This document shows positions 25,318-34,115 of a stretch of DNA of 37,168 nt, piece by piece (position 1 is the first letter of the stretch; every line of letters begins with the position of its first letter). Source of the stretch: an uncultured Bacteroidales bacterium (lineage in GTDB: Bacteria > Bacteroidota > Bacteroidia > Bacteroidales > UBA4417); NCBI GenBank assembly GCA_903822525.1, contig CAIJPI010000081.1:1-37168 (forward strand), in the 5' to 3' direction. Position numbers and translations under genes: made by a program. Below the pieces are notes generated by a model. That model was not told the origin of the DNA. It worked only from the letters and a program-made list of their open reading frames with translations, and did no database searches.

Positions 25318-26589
25318 TTAAAAAAAGCTCACTAACAGGCGAATGTTAAGCAAAGTTACAACAGTTCCAATTAAAACCAGGAAAATAGTAAGCGGACGTG
25401 AGTTTGCATACTTGCTCATTACCTTTTTAGATGATGTAAGATAGATCTGTGTAAAAATGGTGATGGGTAATTGTATACTAAGCAGCATTTGAGAATACAG
25501 CAGTCCTTTGAACGGGTTGCTGATAATAAATATCAATAATAAAGCTGGTATCAGCGAAAGCAGCACTCCCAGGCGCGAGTGATTGTCCTTCATATCGAAA
25601 GGCTCGCCGAAGAATCCTGCAAAAATACTTCCTCCGGCCATAGCAGAAGTAATGGTTGAAGCTATGCCGGCCATGAGCAGGGCTACTGCAAAAACTACTG
25701 CCGCATTGTTGCCCAGCAGGGGTACCAGCATATTTTTTGCTTGTTCCAACTGGTCGACCGGGATTTTATGCCTGAAAAAAGTAGCTGCCGCCATAAGTAT
25801 CATGGCACTGTTAATAGCCCATCCGACAATCATCGAAAAAAGAGTATCAAGGAATTCGTAACGGAGCTGACGGTTCTTGATCTTTTCATCAGTAAGATTC
25901 CATTGCCGGCTCTGAATAATTTCCGAATGCAGGAATAGGTTATGTGGCATCACCACGGCGCCAAGCACGCTCATGATCACTATCATGGATCCGTCGGGGA
26001 AGGATGGCTTTATCCAGCCCATGATAGCCTGTCCCCATTCGATGTCGGCCAGGGTTAGTTCATAAATAAAGGAAAGCCCTATCAGGCTGACAAATCCGAT
26101 GATCCACTTTTCGAGTTTGCGGTAGGAATTCGAAAATAAAAGGATGATTATGGTAATCAGGGTAATAATGGCACCTATACGCACCGGTATTCCGAAAAGC
26201 ATCTTCAGGGCTATGGCGCCACCAAGCAGTTCGGCCAGTGAAGTGGAAATAGATGCTACTATGGCTGACGATAGCACCGATCGCGAAACCCAACGGGGCA
26301 TATGCATGGTGGCTGCTTCCGAAAGGCATAGGCCAGTGGCAATGCCAAGGTGGGCAACATTATGCTGAAGTACAATAAGCATAATGGTCGAAAGGGTAAC
26401 CATCCAAAGGAGTGAATACCCGTAATCGGCTCCTGCTGCCAGGTTCGATGCCCAATTACCGGGATCGATAAAACCAACAGTGACTAAAAGCCCCGGACCT
26501 ATATATTTGAAAATCTCGAGACCTCCGAAGGCAGGTTTATGATCACGGCGGCGAAGGTCCTGTATTAACTGGTTAAGCGATAGTTTCAC
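25318..26589 (-). CDS. Nramp-family divalent metal (Mn2+/Fe2+) transporter, MntH-like
   Basis: 423 residues with about eleven hydrophobic segments; an inner-membrane proton-coupled importer. The metal-site motifs are intact: DPGN at 42-45 in helix 1 (FIDPGNWASN) and the methionine of AVVMPHNLFLHS (Met214) in helix 6. The methionine favours soft transition metals over Mg2+ or Ca2+. The start is a GTG at 26589; no in-frame ATG exists close by, and the N-terminus it gives is of normal length. It is the first gene of a probable operon with the outer-membrane protein and LpxL-like genes. A -7 box (26612-26619) lies 22 bases upstream. No Mur/Fur-like operator or manganese riboswitch is recognised. 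Confidence 0.93.
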   Translation of the reverse strand: MKLSLNQLIQDLRRRDHKPAFGGLEIFKYIGPGLLVTVGFIDPGNWASNLAAGADYGYSLLWMVTLSTIMLIVLQHNVAHLGIATGLCLSEAATMHMPRWVSRSVLSSAIVASISTSLAELLGGAIALKMLFGIPVRIGAIITLITIIILLFSNSYRKLEKWIIGFVSLIGLSFIYELTLADIEWGQAIMGWIKPSFPDGSMIVIMSVLGAVVMPHNLFLHSEIIQSRQWNLTDEKIKNRQLRYEFLDTLFSMIVGWAINSAMILMAAATFFRHKIPVDQLEQAKNMLVPLLGNNAAVVFAVALLMAGIASTITSAMAGGSIFAGFFGEPFDMKDNHSRLGVLLSLIPALLLIFIISNPFKGLLYSQMLLSIQLPITIFTQIYLTSSKKVMSKYANSRPLTIFLVLIGTVVTLLNIRLLVSFF

Positions 26590-26611
26590 GATGGATGGTA
26601 AGGCATTTGTG

Positions 26612-26619
26612 CAAAGTTA
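26612..26619 (-). promoter_or_regulatory. Candidate -7 box for the Nramp operon
   Basis: TAACTTTG on the minus strand fits TAnnTTTG, 22 bases upstream of the GTG start at 26589. No -33 TTG is visible at 19-21 bases spacing. Confidence 0.45.
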
Positions 26620-26766
26620 AGGATTTATGCAATGGTGAGGCGAAACATCTTTCGGAGTCAATCCCCTCCTTAAAACCCATATCTTATGTTAATTGTTCTT
26701 GTGCCCTGGAGTTTTTGTTTTTGGAGTATTATACGTTTTATTCTGTTTCACCAACCCTTAAAGGAA

Positions 26767-26806
26767 GAATCCCTCCCATACCGTTAATCCGGTATGAAAG
26801 GGATTC
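26767..26806 (-). terminator. Strong hairpin terminator after the AOR gene
   Basis: A 17-base-pair stem (26767-26783 with 26790-26806, two G-U pairs in the minus-strand RNA) with a 6-base loop, starting 20 bases past the AOR stop. In the minus-strand direction it is followed by TTCCTTT, a modest U-rich tail. It separates the AOR gene from the Nramp operon. Confidence 0.75.
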
Positions 26807-26826
26807 CAATCTATAATAAGGATAGG

Positions 26827-28980
26827 CTATTGCAGCGGGGTGATTACTTCCAGTACTTCGGGCATATCCATTCCAAGTTTTTTTATATGATCAATGGTAG
26901 GAACCCCGTTTTTGTTCCAGCCCCGGCGGGCATATACAGCGTCGAGCAGTTGTTCGTAACGGTCTTCGCGATAAGCACGGGTGGCAACCATTTTTTCCTG
27001 AAGCGTCATGTTCGACGGATCCTTGCCAATCAGGTCAACAAGCTGACCATCGTATCTTTCCTGGCGGCTGAGGTATTCCTCTTCGGTTACAGGGCCGGCT
27101 GCACGGTAAGGCTGTGCATCAAATTTGCGGAGGCCTTTACCCAGACGGATATTAAAGATACGTTGGAAATTGTAAACGCGTTCGCTCTGGCGGATAAGTT
27201 CTTCCTTGTTGAAATCGTTTCCGGTAACAGCTTTATAAATAGCCACATAGTTGTCGACATGGCCCGGAACTTTACCCGGTTCAGGGTAGGTGTGGTTATC
27301 TTCGGGTTCAACATCGTTCCATGGCAGTTTGCAGAGTCCCTGCAATCCGAACCAGGTGCGGAACATTGGGAAATAGTGCAATGCTTCGGCTTTTTTCTCA
27401 AATGTAGGGATCTGGTTGTTAACCATATCCATAAAGATAAGCCAGGCTTCATCGTGCTGTGGTCCTTTATTGGTCATGGCATATCCACCCTGCTGAGCAA
27501 GCGATTCTTTCGAAACATACTGTGAATATTCCAGTCCTTTATTCTCCATGCCGATATCCTGCATGAAACCTGCATCGCCCCATCCTTTGGCTGCAAATAA
27601 TTCTTTCATTTTATGCACACCCAGCCCGGCAATTTTACCGAAACCTTCGCCACGCGAAACCATATGTAGCAGTTCCATAGCAGTGTCGGCATTGCCAAAA
27701 TTCAGTTTCATGCCTCCTGTGCGTTCTTCGTTCAGGATGCCGTTTTCGAAACATTCCATAACAAAACCAAGGATGGTTCCCCACGAAATGGTGCAAATGC
27801 CGTATGTGTCGCAATAAAAATTTGATTCGATAGTAAAATCAGGATTAAAAATGCCTGCAATGGAGCCCAGCGACGAAGTGGATTCATATTCCGGTCCGTC
27901 GACAATCACCTTTGATCCTTTGTAAGGTCCTGACCTCAGTTCATAGTTATCGACACCTTTTGCGCAGGCCATATTACAGCCTATCCAGCAACCGTCGGGA
28001 ACGCCCTGTGTAAAGTAGCTCTTCCATACATCCCCTGATATTTTTACTGCGTCGGGATGGCTGCCAAATTTAAAATTGTTCACTGGCAGCAGGTCATAGT
28101 CATTCATAACAAGGGTAAGGTGAGCCGTGCCTTTGCTGCGCATTTCGCATTGCTTGTCGTCGAGTTCGCGCATTTCGCGGTTGAAAACTTTACCTCTTTC
28201 CATGATTGCCTGAAGGTCGACAACACCATTACGGTTGCCGGTAACGCCCTTGGAGTGAGCCACAACGGCACGGATTTTTTTATCACGTAGTACAGACCCG
28301 ATTCCGCCACGCCCGGCTTGTTTTAGCCTGACCAGTTTACGTTTTGAATCAAAGAAACTGAAATTGAGCATGCCGATAAGTGAGTTGTCGGCGGCGGTAC
28401 CTGCAGAAACTACTGCGATGTTCAGGCGGTCTTTCTCGGTGGTAGCCAGTGTTTCGGTGAGGTATTCGGCCATCAGATGGCTGTCGGGACTTTCGGATCC
28501 TGCTTCGTAAATTTCAATTACTTCGCGGGTTTCGTCGATAAAGACTATAACATCTTTCTCTGATTTGCCTTGCAGTTCGAGCGAATCGAAGCCTGCAAAT
28601 TTCATAAAGGGGCCGAAGTACCCGCCAACATTGCTGTCGACAGGAATGTCGGTTTGTGGTGAAATAGTTACAACAAGCGATTTGCCGGTACCCGAATACT
28701 GGGTAATACCGCAAATCGGGCCTGTATTGATTACAATTTCGTTTTCAGGGTCATTCCATTTTGTACCCGGACGGGTGGCATCCCACAGCAGTTTCAGGCC
28801 AAAGCCTTTTCCACCGGTGAATTTTTCCTTCATAGGCGCCGGAACCGGCTTTTCTTTTATCTCGCCGCTGCCAACGTTAACATACAGTGTACGGTTGTTG
28901 TATCCTTTTTCGATTGGCGCCCATGTATACTTGTATGAATACAGGAGTTTGTGCGTGGTTTGAAAATTTTCTAAGCTCAT
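26827..28980 (-). CDS. Tungsten-type aldehyde:ferredoxin oxidoreductase (AOR family)
   Basis: 717 residues. The family oxidises aldehydes to carboxylates (or the reverse) with a tungsto-bis-pterin cofactor and one [4Fe-4S] cluster, in the cytosol with ferredoxin as partner. The N-terminal domain has the AOR pattern 'TLYVNVGSGEI', 'FTGGKGFGLKLLWD', 'VINTGPICG' and 'NVGGYFGPFMKFAGFD'. Probable cluster ligands are Cys331, Cys335 and Cys339 (CWIGCNMAC) and Cys550 (GLCKLPW). The first spacing is CX3C rather than the CX2C of Pyrococcus AOR. The C-terminus (GWNKNGVPTIDHIKKLG) follows the YdhV-like form. The frame could start at 29016, but that would overlap the -7 box, so the ATG at 28980 is preferred. 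The gene has its own promoter and terminator. The substrate cannot be deduced, and no electron-transfer subunit is adjacent. Confidence 0.9.
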   Translation of the reverse strand: MSLENFQTTHKLLYSYKYTWAPIEKGYNNRTLYVNVGSGEIKEKPVPAPMKEKFTGGKGFGLKLLWDATRPGTKWNDPENEIVINTGPICGITQYSGTGKSLVVTISPQTDIPVDSNVGGYFGPFMKFAGFDSLELQGKSEKDVIVFIDETREVIEIYEAGSESPDSHLMAEYLTETLATTEKDRLNIAVVSAGTAADNSLIGMLNFSFFDSKRKLVRLKQAGRGGIGSVLRDKKIRAVVAHSKGVTGNRNGVVDLQAIMERGKVFNREMRELDDKQCEMRSKGTAHLTLVMNDYDLLPVNNFKFGSHPDAVKISGDVWKSYFTQGVPDGCWIGCNMACAKGVDNYELRSGPYKGSKVIVDGPEYESTSSLGSIAGIFNPDFTIESNFYCDTYGICTISWGTILGFVMECFENGILNEERTGGMKLNFGNADTAMELLHMVSRGEGFGKIAGLGVHKMKELFAAKGWGDAGFMQDIGMENKGLEYSQYVSKESLAQQGGYAMTNKGPQHDEAWLIFMDMVNNQIPTFEKKAEALHYFPMFRTWFGLQGLCKLPWNDVEPEDNHTYPEPGKVPGHVDNYVAIYKAVTGNDFNKEELIRQSERVYNFQRIFNIRLGKGLRKFDAQPYRAAGPVTEEEYLSRQERYDGQLVDLIGKDPSNMTLQEKMVATRAYREDRYEQLLDAVYARRGWNKNGVPTIDHIKKLGMDMPEVLEVITPLQ

Positions 28981-29015
28981 AGTATGTGGGTTATTTCTTT
29001 CTGTTATTCGATTCA

Positions 29016-29045
29016 CAAAAGTATAAAATGGAAACGATGTATCAA
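29016..29045 (-). promoter_or_regulatory. Bacteroidetes-type promoter for the AOR gene
   Basis: On the minus strand, TTG (29045-29043), a 19-base spacer and TACTTTTG (29023-29016) fit the -33/-7 pattern. The expected leader is about 30 bases before the ATG at 28980. Confidence 0.6.
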
Positions 29046-29280
29046 GCTATTTGCTCAAAAATTGCGATATGAATATTCGTTATAAACGGTTAGTGTTGAA
29101 ACACTTGGTTTCTATGCCTTTGCCCATATTTATAGTGAGTAAAAGTTGGCGTTTAAAATTTAAATGGTGGGTTTTAAAGGTGTAATTTTTAAATGTCAAC
29201 ACCTAAAGCAGCTTTTTAATAAAAAAATCCGGTTATGAAGAACATATATTTTATGCGAGTAAAATCTGAAGTTAAACGTT

Positions 29281-30024
29281 TTACTGAATTATTTCCAGAT
29301 TTTCAGCCAGAGCAGCTTTCCCGCATTCGCTCTTTATTTTGATCGTTTTAAAAAATTCTCTGACAATGCGTTCGTGGAAAAAAGAATACAATCTGCGGTC
29401 GCGAAGCTTCGAATTGCATTTATACCGTGTATATTGTGTAATTTCTGTGAATCCTTCAGGTGTCGGATTCAGGCTGAATTTTTGAGTCCCCCTGGTATCG
29501 CCGTGTTCAACATAGCAATATTCGATTGTTTTCTCTGCATTGTCCATGCGGGTAACCTCGAGGGCTACAGCCAGGTTTTTTATTCCGTTCAGCACCCTAA
29601 GGTTGAAAAATAATATCTGCCCTTCCTCAATACCAATATTGGGTTCGTTTTTATACTGAATATTGTTCTGCCGTTTGGAATACAGTAAACCCAATGTTAC
29701 AATTCTGCCATCAAATTCATCGCTGAGTGCCTGGCGCGTAAGGTTGTTCCATACCACATTTATATTCTGGTGTATAAGCTGCGATTTCCGAAACGTGCGG
29801 TAGTCGCCTGAGTCGAGTGTATTATAGCATACCGGGTGAATTTCGTCGAATGTTCTGACCCCGAAATATTTTTGCCGGGAAATCAGTTTCCTGACTTTTT
29901 TATTCTCTATGCGGTTGTAGTCAACCGAATCGATAGGCACGGGCACAATTACCGACGAATATGTCCGGAAACAAGTAATTGTAAAGCTGAGTATAAGTAG
30001 CAACAGTAAGTTATGCCTAGTCAT
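29281..30024 (-). CDS. Secreted protein of unknown function
   Basis: 247 residues. It starts with a typical signal peptide (MTRHNLLLLLILSFTITCF). The Cys at 18 is followed by Phe-Arg-Thr and does not make a good lipobox. The mature part is mixed alpha/beta, with 'GIEEGQILFFNLRVLNG', 'LAVALEVTRMDN' and a C-terminal helix 'YSFFHERIVREFFKTIK'. This faintly recalls DUF1990 or START-like folds, but the likeness is too weak to name. The gene is transcribed away from the receptor operon, with 618 bases between their starts, from its own well-formed promoter. A shared role with that operon is possible but unsupported beyond position. Confidence 0.6.
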   Translation of the reverse strand: MTRHNLLLLLILSFTITCFRTYSSVIVPVPIDSVDYNRIENKKVRKLISRQKYFGVRTFDEIHPVCYNTLDSGDYRTFRKSQLIHQNINVVWNNLTRQALSDEFDGRIVTLGLLYSKRQNNIQYKNEPNIGIEEGQILFFNLRVLNGIKNLAVALEVTRMDNAEKTIEYCYVEHGDTRGTQKFSLNPTPEGFTEITQYTRYKCNSKLRDRRLYSFFHERIVREFFKTIKIKSECGKAALAENLEIIQ

Positions 30025-30118
30025 TAGTCAGTTTTAGAAAAAACAGTTGGTGCGCTGGTTTGCGGACTACAATAATGAATGCCCTGAAAGATGTATGGAT
30101 TGTTGTAATTTCAGATAA

Positions 30119-30149
30119 CAAATATAGGAAAGAGTATACAACGGGCAAA
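30119..30149 (-). promoter_or_regulatory. Bacteroidetes-type promoter for the secreted protein gene at 30024
   Basis: On the minus strand, TTTG (30149-30146), a 19-base spacer and TATATTTG (30126-30119) match the consensus closely. It implies a leader of about 90 bases. Confidence 0.6.
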
Positions 30150-30521
30150 AAAAAATTCCACTTCAGTTTAAGAATGCCGGTTTTTATTGTTTTTTTCAGT
30201 CGAAGCAGGCAGTCAGGATAAGGTATTGCCCAACTTAGGAATGCATATAAATAATCTGGAATTGCTCATTAATTATTTCTCCATATCTATATAACAGCAT
30301 CTTCATGATATAACAGGGCGTATACCTGCCTTTAAATAGCGAATGATAGTAGCTTTTAAATCAGTCGGGAAAGGGGTTTTTAAGATTTCGTGCATGCCGG
30401 ACCAAAATGTAAATTTTTAGTAATGCTGCCTTTAAGATTATTTCTGTGTGACAGATGCGATGTAAAACATTGAAAGTCAGTCTGTATAATGATACAGCCT
30501 GAGATGAAAAACAGGTAGATT

Positions 30522-30529
30522 TATGTTTG
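30522..30529 (+). promoter_or_regulatory. Possible -7 box for the receptor operon
   Basis: TATGTTTG fits TAnnTTTG and lies 113 bases before the first ATG of the operon (30643). There is no -33 element at the usual spacing. A perfect 6-bp hairpin (30482-30497) sits just upstream and could bind a regulator. Confidence 0.3.
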
Positions 30530-30642
30530 AACATTTAATTTGATATTTAACAGTATATTCTGTTTTTCTTGCCTAATAGTTTCTAATTTCGCCTTATGCA
30601 AAGGGGGCATATAGCTAACGGTTCTGTGTCCTGAAACCTGAT

Positions 30643-31341
30643 ATGAAATTCCTGTCAAAATATATACTCCTGATAATGGTAACCCTGGGTTCGTGTGCAA
30701 TGTATGCACAAGACCCTGGTAATGGCCATGACCCGGTTTATGGTTTTGATCCATTACTGTATAACGGGCGGGTTTATTATTTCTATCCGCATCCGGGGAC
30801 AAAAGGGTCACAATATTTATTTGAACAGTTCGATACCTTAGCTTCTGTTTCGGTGAGAGGTGTGGTTTATAGTCAATCGGCAATTAATTACGATATTTTA
30901 AATCAGCAGTTTGTCCTGAAATTTAAAAATACACTGGGCTCATGGAGTCTGATCGAAATTTCGGATGCATGGCTCGACTGGGTTACCATTTATGGCTGCC
31001 GGTTCGAACGTATGGAAGGAGCGACCGGCGGCAAAAGGATATACCAGGTATTGGGATCCGGAAAAGAGAAAATACTGTATTATTATTTCAACGAACTGCT
31101 TATCGATAACCAGCTGGGTGCCCAGGCACGTTATTTTTCAGCACCACACAAGGAAATGTATTTTCAGGTTAATAATCAGTTGATCCCAATTCATAACAAC
31201 CGGAATTTTATCCATGCTGTAAATCCATCCCGACAGCCTATGCTGAAAACCTATTTACGGCAGAATAAGATCAGGATTAGAAAAGCGAACGATTTGATTA
31301 TAAATGGTTTAATCAATTATTGTAATAGCCTTCCCGGATAG
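30643..31341 (+). CDS. Small secreted protein of unknown function, first gene of receptor operon
   Basis: 232 residues. The signal peptide MKFLSKYILLIMVTLGSC...YAQ is probably cut after Ala-Gln near residue 23; Cys18 (LGSC) leaves lipidation possible. The mature protein is rich in aromatic residues ('LYNGRVYYFYPHPG', 'ILYYYFNELLID') and has a basic C-terminus. I recognise no family. Its stop codon overlaps the GTG start of the TonB receptor (TAGTG, one shared base), so the two are almost certainly translationally coupled. That suggests it serves the receptor, for example as a periplasmic or surface accessory. The ATG at 30643 is the only sensible start. Confidence 0.7.
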   Translation: MKFLSKYILLIMVTLGSCAMYAQDPGNGHDPVYGFDPLLYNGRVYYFYPHPGTKGSQYLFEQFDTLASVSVRGVVYSQSAINYDILNQQFVLKFKNTLGSWSLIEISDAWLDWVTIYGCRFERMEGATGGKRIYQVLGSGKEKILYYYFNELLIDNQLGAQARYFSAPHKEMYFQVNNQLIPIHNNRNFIHAVNPSRQPMLKTYLRQNKIRIRKANDLIINGLINYCNSLPG

Positions 31342-34115
31342 TGAAAAATGTAATTGCTGCTTTTTTGTTTCTTTCGTTATCGGTTGCTGCCATGGCTCAG
31401 CATACCGAACAGGTAATTGCATGTCATGCGGGAAGCATTCCTTTCAGTGAGTTTTGCAGTTTGATCTATAAGCAGTCGGGTGTAAAAGTATACTACCACG
31501 AGAAATGGGTAAGCGACCTTAAAGTTTCAATCGACAGGGATAGTATTACGGTTGAAATGGCCGTTAAAGAGTCAGTTAAAGGAACCGGCCTTATGGTTTC
31601 ACCATGGAATGGAAATCTTGTAGTTCTGCCTGCCGAGATGCTCCTCACAGCATTGCCAACCTACCAGAGCAGGAGCAGGAGCGACCTGATCAACGGCCAG
31701 GGTACAAAAGAACTCACCAGCAGTGAGGAGCGGTATATTACCGGCCGAAAAGGGGATGTACTGCAAACTATAAAGGGCGGAGCGAAAGGTGGACCGATAA
31801 GCGGCACAAAAGCAAGGCTGCAGGGCCGTATTCTCGATGAAGAAACTGGTGCGCCTGTATTCGGTGCAACTTTATTTGTTGATGAAACAAAAACCGGCGC
31901 TGTGTCCGATCTCAATGGTCTGGTAATTATAGCTCTTAAACCAGGTAAATATAATGTTACGTTTGAGTACCTGGGTTATGAGAAAAAGAAATATCAGATG
32001 GAAGTGTTATCAGATGGAGATTTTACGATTAATATGCGGAGTACTGCGATCCAGATGCAGGGAGTGGTTGTATACGGCGATCGTCAGATGAATATCCGTA
32101 TCAAGGATCCCGGATTGGATAAGATGTCGTCGAAATCAATCCGGGAACTGCCTATGATGATGGGCGAACGCGATATTCTGAAAGTATCGGGTACCTTGCC
32201 CGGAATTGTGAGCGTTGGCGAAGGCTCAGCCGGTTTGAACGTACGTGGCGGAGGTTCCGATCAGAATGCTTTCTATATCAACAAAATACCTGTTTATAAT
32301 ACATCGCACCTGTTCGGGTTTTTCCCGGCTTTTAACGCGGATATTATTAAAGACTTTTCAATTTATAAGGGGCATATCCCGGCCCAGTACGGGGGACATC
32401 TTTCGTCGGTATTCAATATCGTTTCGCGGCAGGGAAACCGCAAACATTTTACAGTCAGGGGAGGATTAAGCCCTATTACCGGCAACCTGGTGATTGAAGG
32501 ACCACTAAAAAAAGATACCAGCTCTTTTCTTTTCAGCGCCCGTTCGTCGTATTCGGACTGGATACTGAAAAAGGTCGAAAACAGGGATATAAGTAACAGC
32601 AGTGCAAGGTTTAATGATCTGTCGGGAGGTATCAACTACGATTTAAGGAAATCGCAGCTTGCTCTATTTGCTTATCATAGTTTCGACCGCTTCAGGTTAT
32701 CCGATCTTAACAGTTACGAATATTCAAATAACGGGGCATCAGCAACCCTTAGCCATAATTTCAACAATACCTGGCGGGGCGAATTTTCAATTATTGGTTC
32801 TCAATACTCTTTTTCGACCATCGATATACAGGAGGCTGCAAATGCTTTTGAGCACAGGTACAGCATGCAGCATTCCGAAGCCAGGGCTGACTTTAAACAA
32901 ATGCTGAACGACAGGCATTCGCTTGAATATGGCCTAGGTATAATCCATTATAAACTTGACCGTGGCGATGTTTTGCCTTACGGCGAAAATTCCTTCCATA
33001 AAAAAGTTGAACTCGGTTCCGAACAAGGCCTCGAAAGTGCCGTGTACCTTTCTGATGTTTTTGATATTGTTTCCTGGCTGAATGTAACAGCAGGTATCAG
33101 GTATGCATTATTTACCCCCATGGGTGCAAAAACAGTATACGAGTACATTCCGGGTATGGCTGTGGAAGCCAGGAATATTTCGGATACTCTTACTTTTAAA
33201 GCCAATCAGGCAATTTGCCGATACCATGAACCTGATGTTCGCGTTGCTGTGAATATTAAAACTGACAGGTCAGGGTCAATAAAACTGGCATTTAACCAGA
33301 TGCATCAGAATTTATTCATGCTCAATACCACTACCACCGTTGCCCCAAATACACAGTGGAAACTGGCTGATTACCATATGCGCCCATCTACAAGCAGCCA
33401 GTATACTGCCGGTGTGTTCCGTACATTATCCGAATATGGACTCGAAACATCAGCTGAGTTGTTTTACAAGAAAACCCGGAATTTTCCCGAATTCAAAGAT
33501 GGTGCCGATTTTCTGAATAATCCCCTGGTGGAAACTTCGGTACTACAGGGTGATCAGCAAGCCTGGGGCATAGAGTTCTTTCTCAAAAGGAGCATGCGAA
33601 AAGTCGACGGCTGGATTTCCTATACATTTTCCCGCTCTATATTAAAAGTTGACGGGGGTGAAACCTGGAATCAGACCAATGAAGGGTACGCCTATCCAGC
33701 AAATTTCGATATCCCGCACTCATTGAATGTTGTGTTTAACTATCATGTCAGCAGGAGGATTGTTTTTGCGTCAATTGTCACATACCAGACAGGGAAGCCT
33801 GTTACGTACCCGGTATCGGTGTATTATGTTAACGGTTTGCCCGTACTCGACTATTCAAAACGTAATGCATACAGAATACCTGATTATTTCAGGGCCGATT
33901 TTTCAGTTACCATCGAAGGAAACCTGAAAAAGCAAAAGTTGCTTCACAGCTCCCTGATTTTCAGTCTGTATAATGCTACCGGAAGGGCTAACCCATATTC
34001 GGTTTATTTCAAAACACAAAACGGAGTCATTAACAGCTACCAGTATTCAGTGATCGGAGTCCCGATTTTTACTGCAACCTGGCTATTTAAACTCGGGAAT
34101 TATGCGTCAGAATAG
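31341..34115 (+). CDS. TonB-dependent outer-membrane receptor with N-terminal STN and carboxypeptidase-regulatory domains
   Basis: 924 residues. Domains in order: signal peptide (1-20, ending AMAQ), STN-like domain (~25-100, 'PFSEFCSLIYKQSGVKVYY'), a linker, a CarboxypepD-regulatory-like domain (~159-236, 'LQGRILDEETGAPVFGATL' and 'GKYNVTFEYLGYE'), a TonB plug (~255-370, 'GLNVRGGGSDQNAFYINKIPVYN' split by short loops), and a ~550-residue barrel. It would import a ligand across the outer membrane using TonB energy. It belongs to the group paired with DUF4249 rather than SusD, so it is not a classical glycan SusC. STN domains usually signal to a FecR anti-sigma factor, but none is in the window. 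The GTG at 31341 overlaps the upstream TAG and begins the signal peptide. Its end overlaps the next gene by 14 bases. Confidence 0.9.
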   Translation: MKNVIAAFLFLSLSVAAMAQHTEQVIACHAGSIPFSEFCSLIYKQSGVKVYYHEKWVSDLKVSIDRDSITVEMAVKESVKGTGLMVSPWNGNLVVLPAEMLLTALPTYQSRSRSDLINGQGTKELTSSEERYITGRKGDVLQTIKGGAKGGPISGTKARLQGRILDEETGAPVFGATLFVDETKTGAVSDLNGLVIIALKPGKYNVTFEYLGYEKKKYQMEVLSDGDFTINMRSTAIQMQGVVVYGDRQMNIRIKDPGLDKMSSKSIRELPMMMGERDILKVSGTLPGIVSVGEGSAGLNVRGGGSDQNAFYINKIPVYNTSHLFGFFPAFNADIIKDFSIYKGHIPAQYGGHLSSVFNIVSRQGNRKHFTVRGGLSPITGNLVIEGPLKKDTSSFLFSARSSYSDWILKKVENRDISNSSARFNDLSGGINYDLRKSQLALFAYHSFDRFRLSDLNSYEYSNNGASATLSHNFNNTWRGEFSIIGSQYSFSTIDIQEAANAFEHRYSMQHSEARADFKQMLNDRHSLEYGLGIIHYKLDRGDVLPYGENSFHKKVELGSEQGLESAVYLSDVFDIVSWLNVTAGIRYALFTPMGAKTVYEYIPGMAVEARNISDTLTFKANQAICRYHEPDVRVAVNIKTDRSGSIKLAFNQMHQNLFMLNTTTTVAPNTQWKLADYHMRPSTSSQYTAGVFRTLSEYGLETSAELFYKKTRNFPEFKDGADFLNNPLVETSVLQGDQQAWGIEFFLKRSMRKVDGWISYTFSRSILKVDGGETWNQTNEGYAYPANFDIPHSLNVVFNYHVSRRIVFASIVTYQTGKPVTYPVSVYYVNGLPVLDYSKRNAYRIPDYFRADFSVTIEGNLKKQKLLHSSLIFSLYNATGRANPYSVYFKTQNGVINSYQYSVIGVPIFTATWLFKLGNYASE

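Larger units (their letters stand above)
30025..30642. other. 618-bp divergent intergenic region upstream of the receptor operon
   Basis: AT-rich, with no reading frame I would defend. It contains the promoter of the minus-strand secreted protein (30119-30149), a small hairpin (CTGTAT/ATACAG, 30482-30497) and a possible plus-strand -7 box, TATGTTTG (30522-30529). The rest, roughly 30150-30480, shows nothing I recognise. Confidence 0.5.

Noticed and set aside
26794-27525. Plus-strand reading frame of 243 codons
   Set aside because: It lies mostly antisense to the AOR C-terminal coding region, starts inside the terminator stem, and matches no family; a shadow of the AOR gene.
30075-30221. Small plus-strand frame of 48 codons in the divergent spacer
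   Set aside because: It overlaps the strong minus-strand promoter, has no ribosome-binding or family signal, and ends in low-complexity sequence.
30521-30883. Minus-strand frame of 120 codons at the start of the receptor operon
   Set aside because: It overlaps the signal-peptide region of the first operon gene and has no signal or family features.
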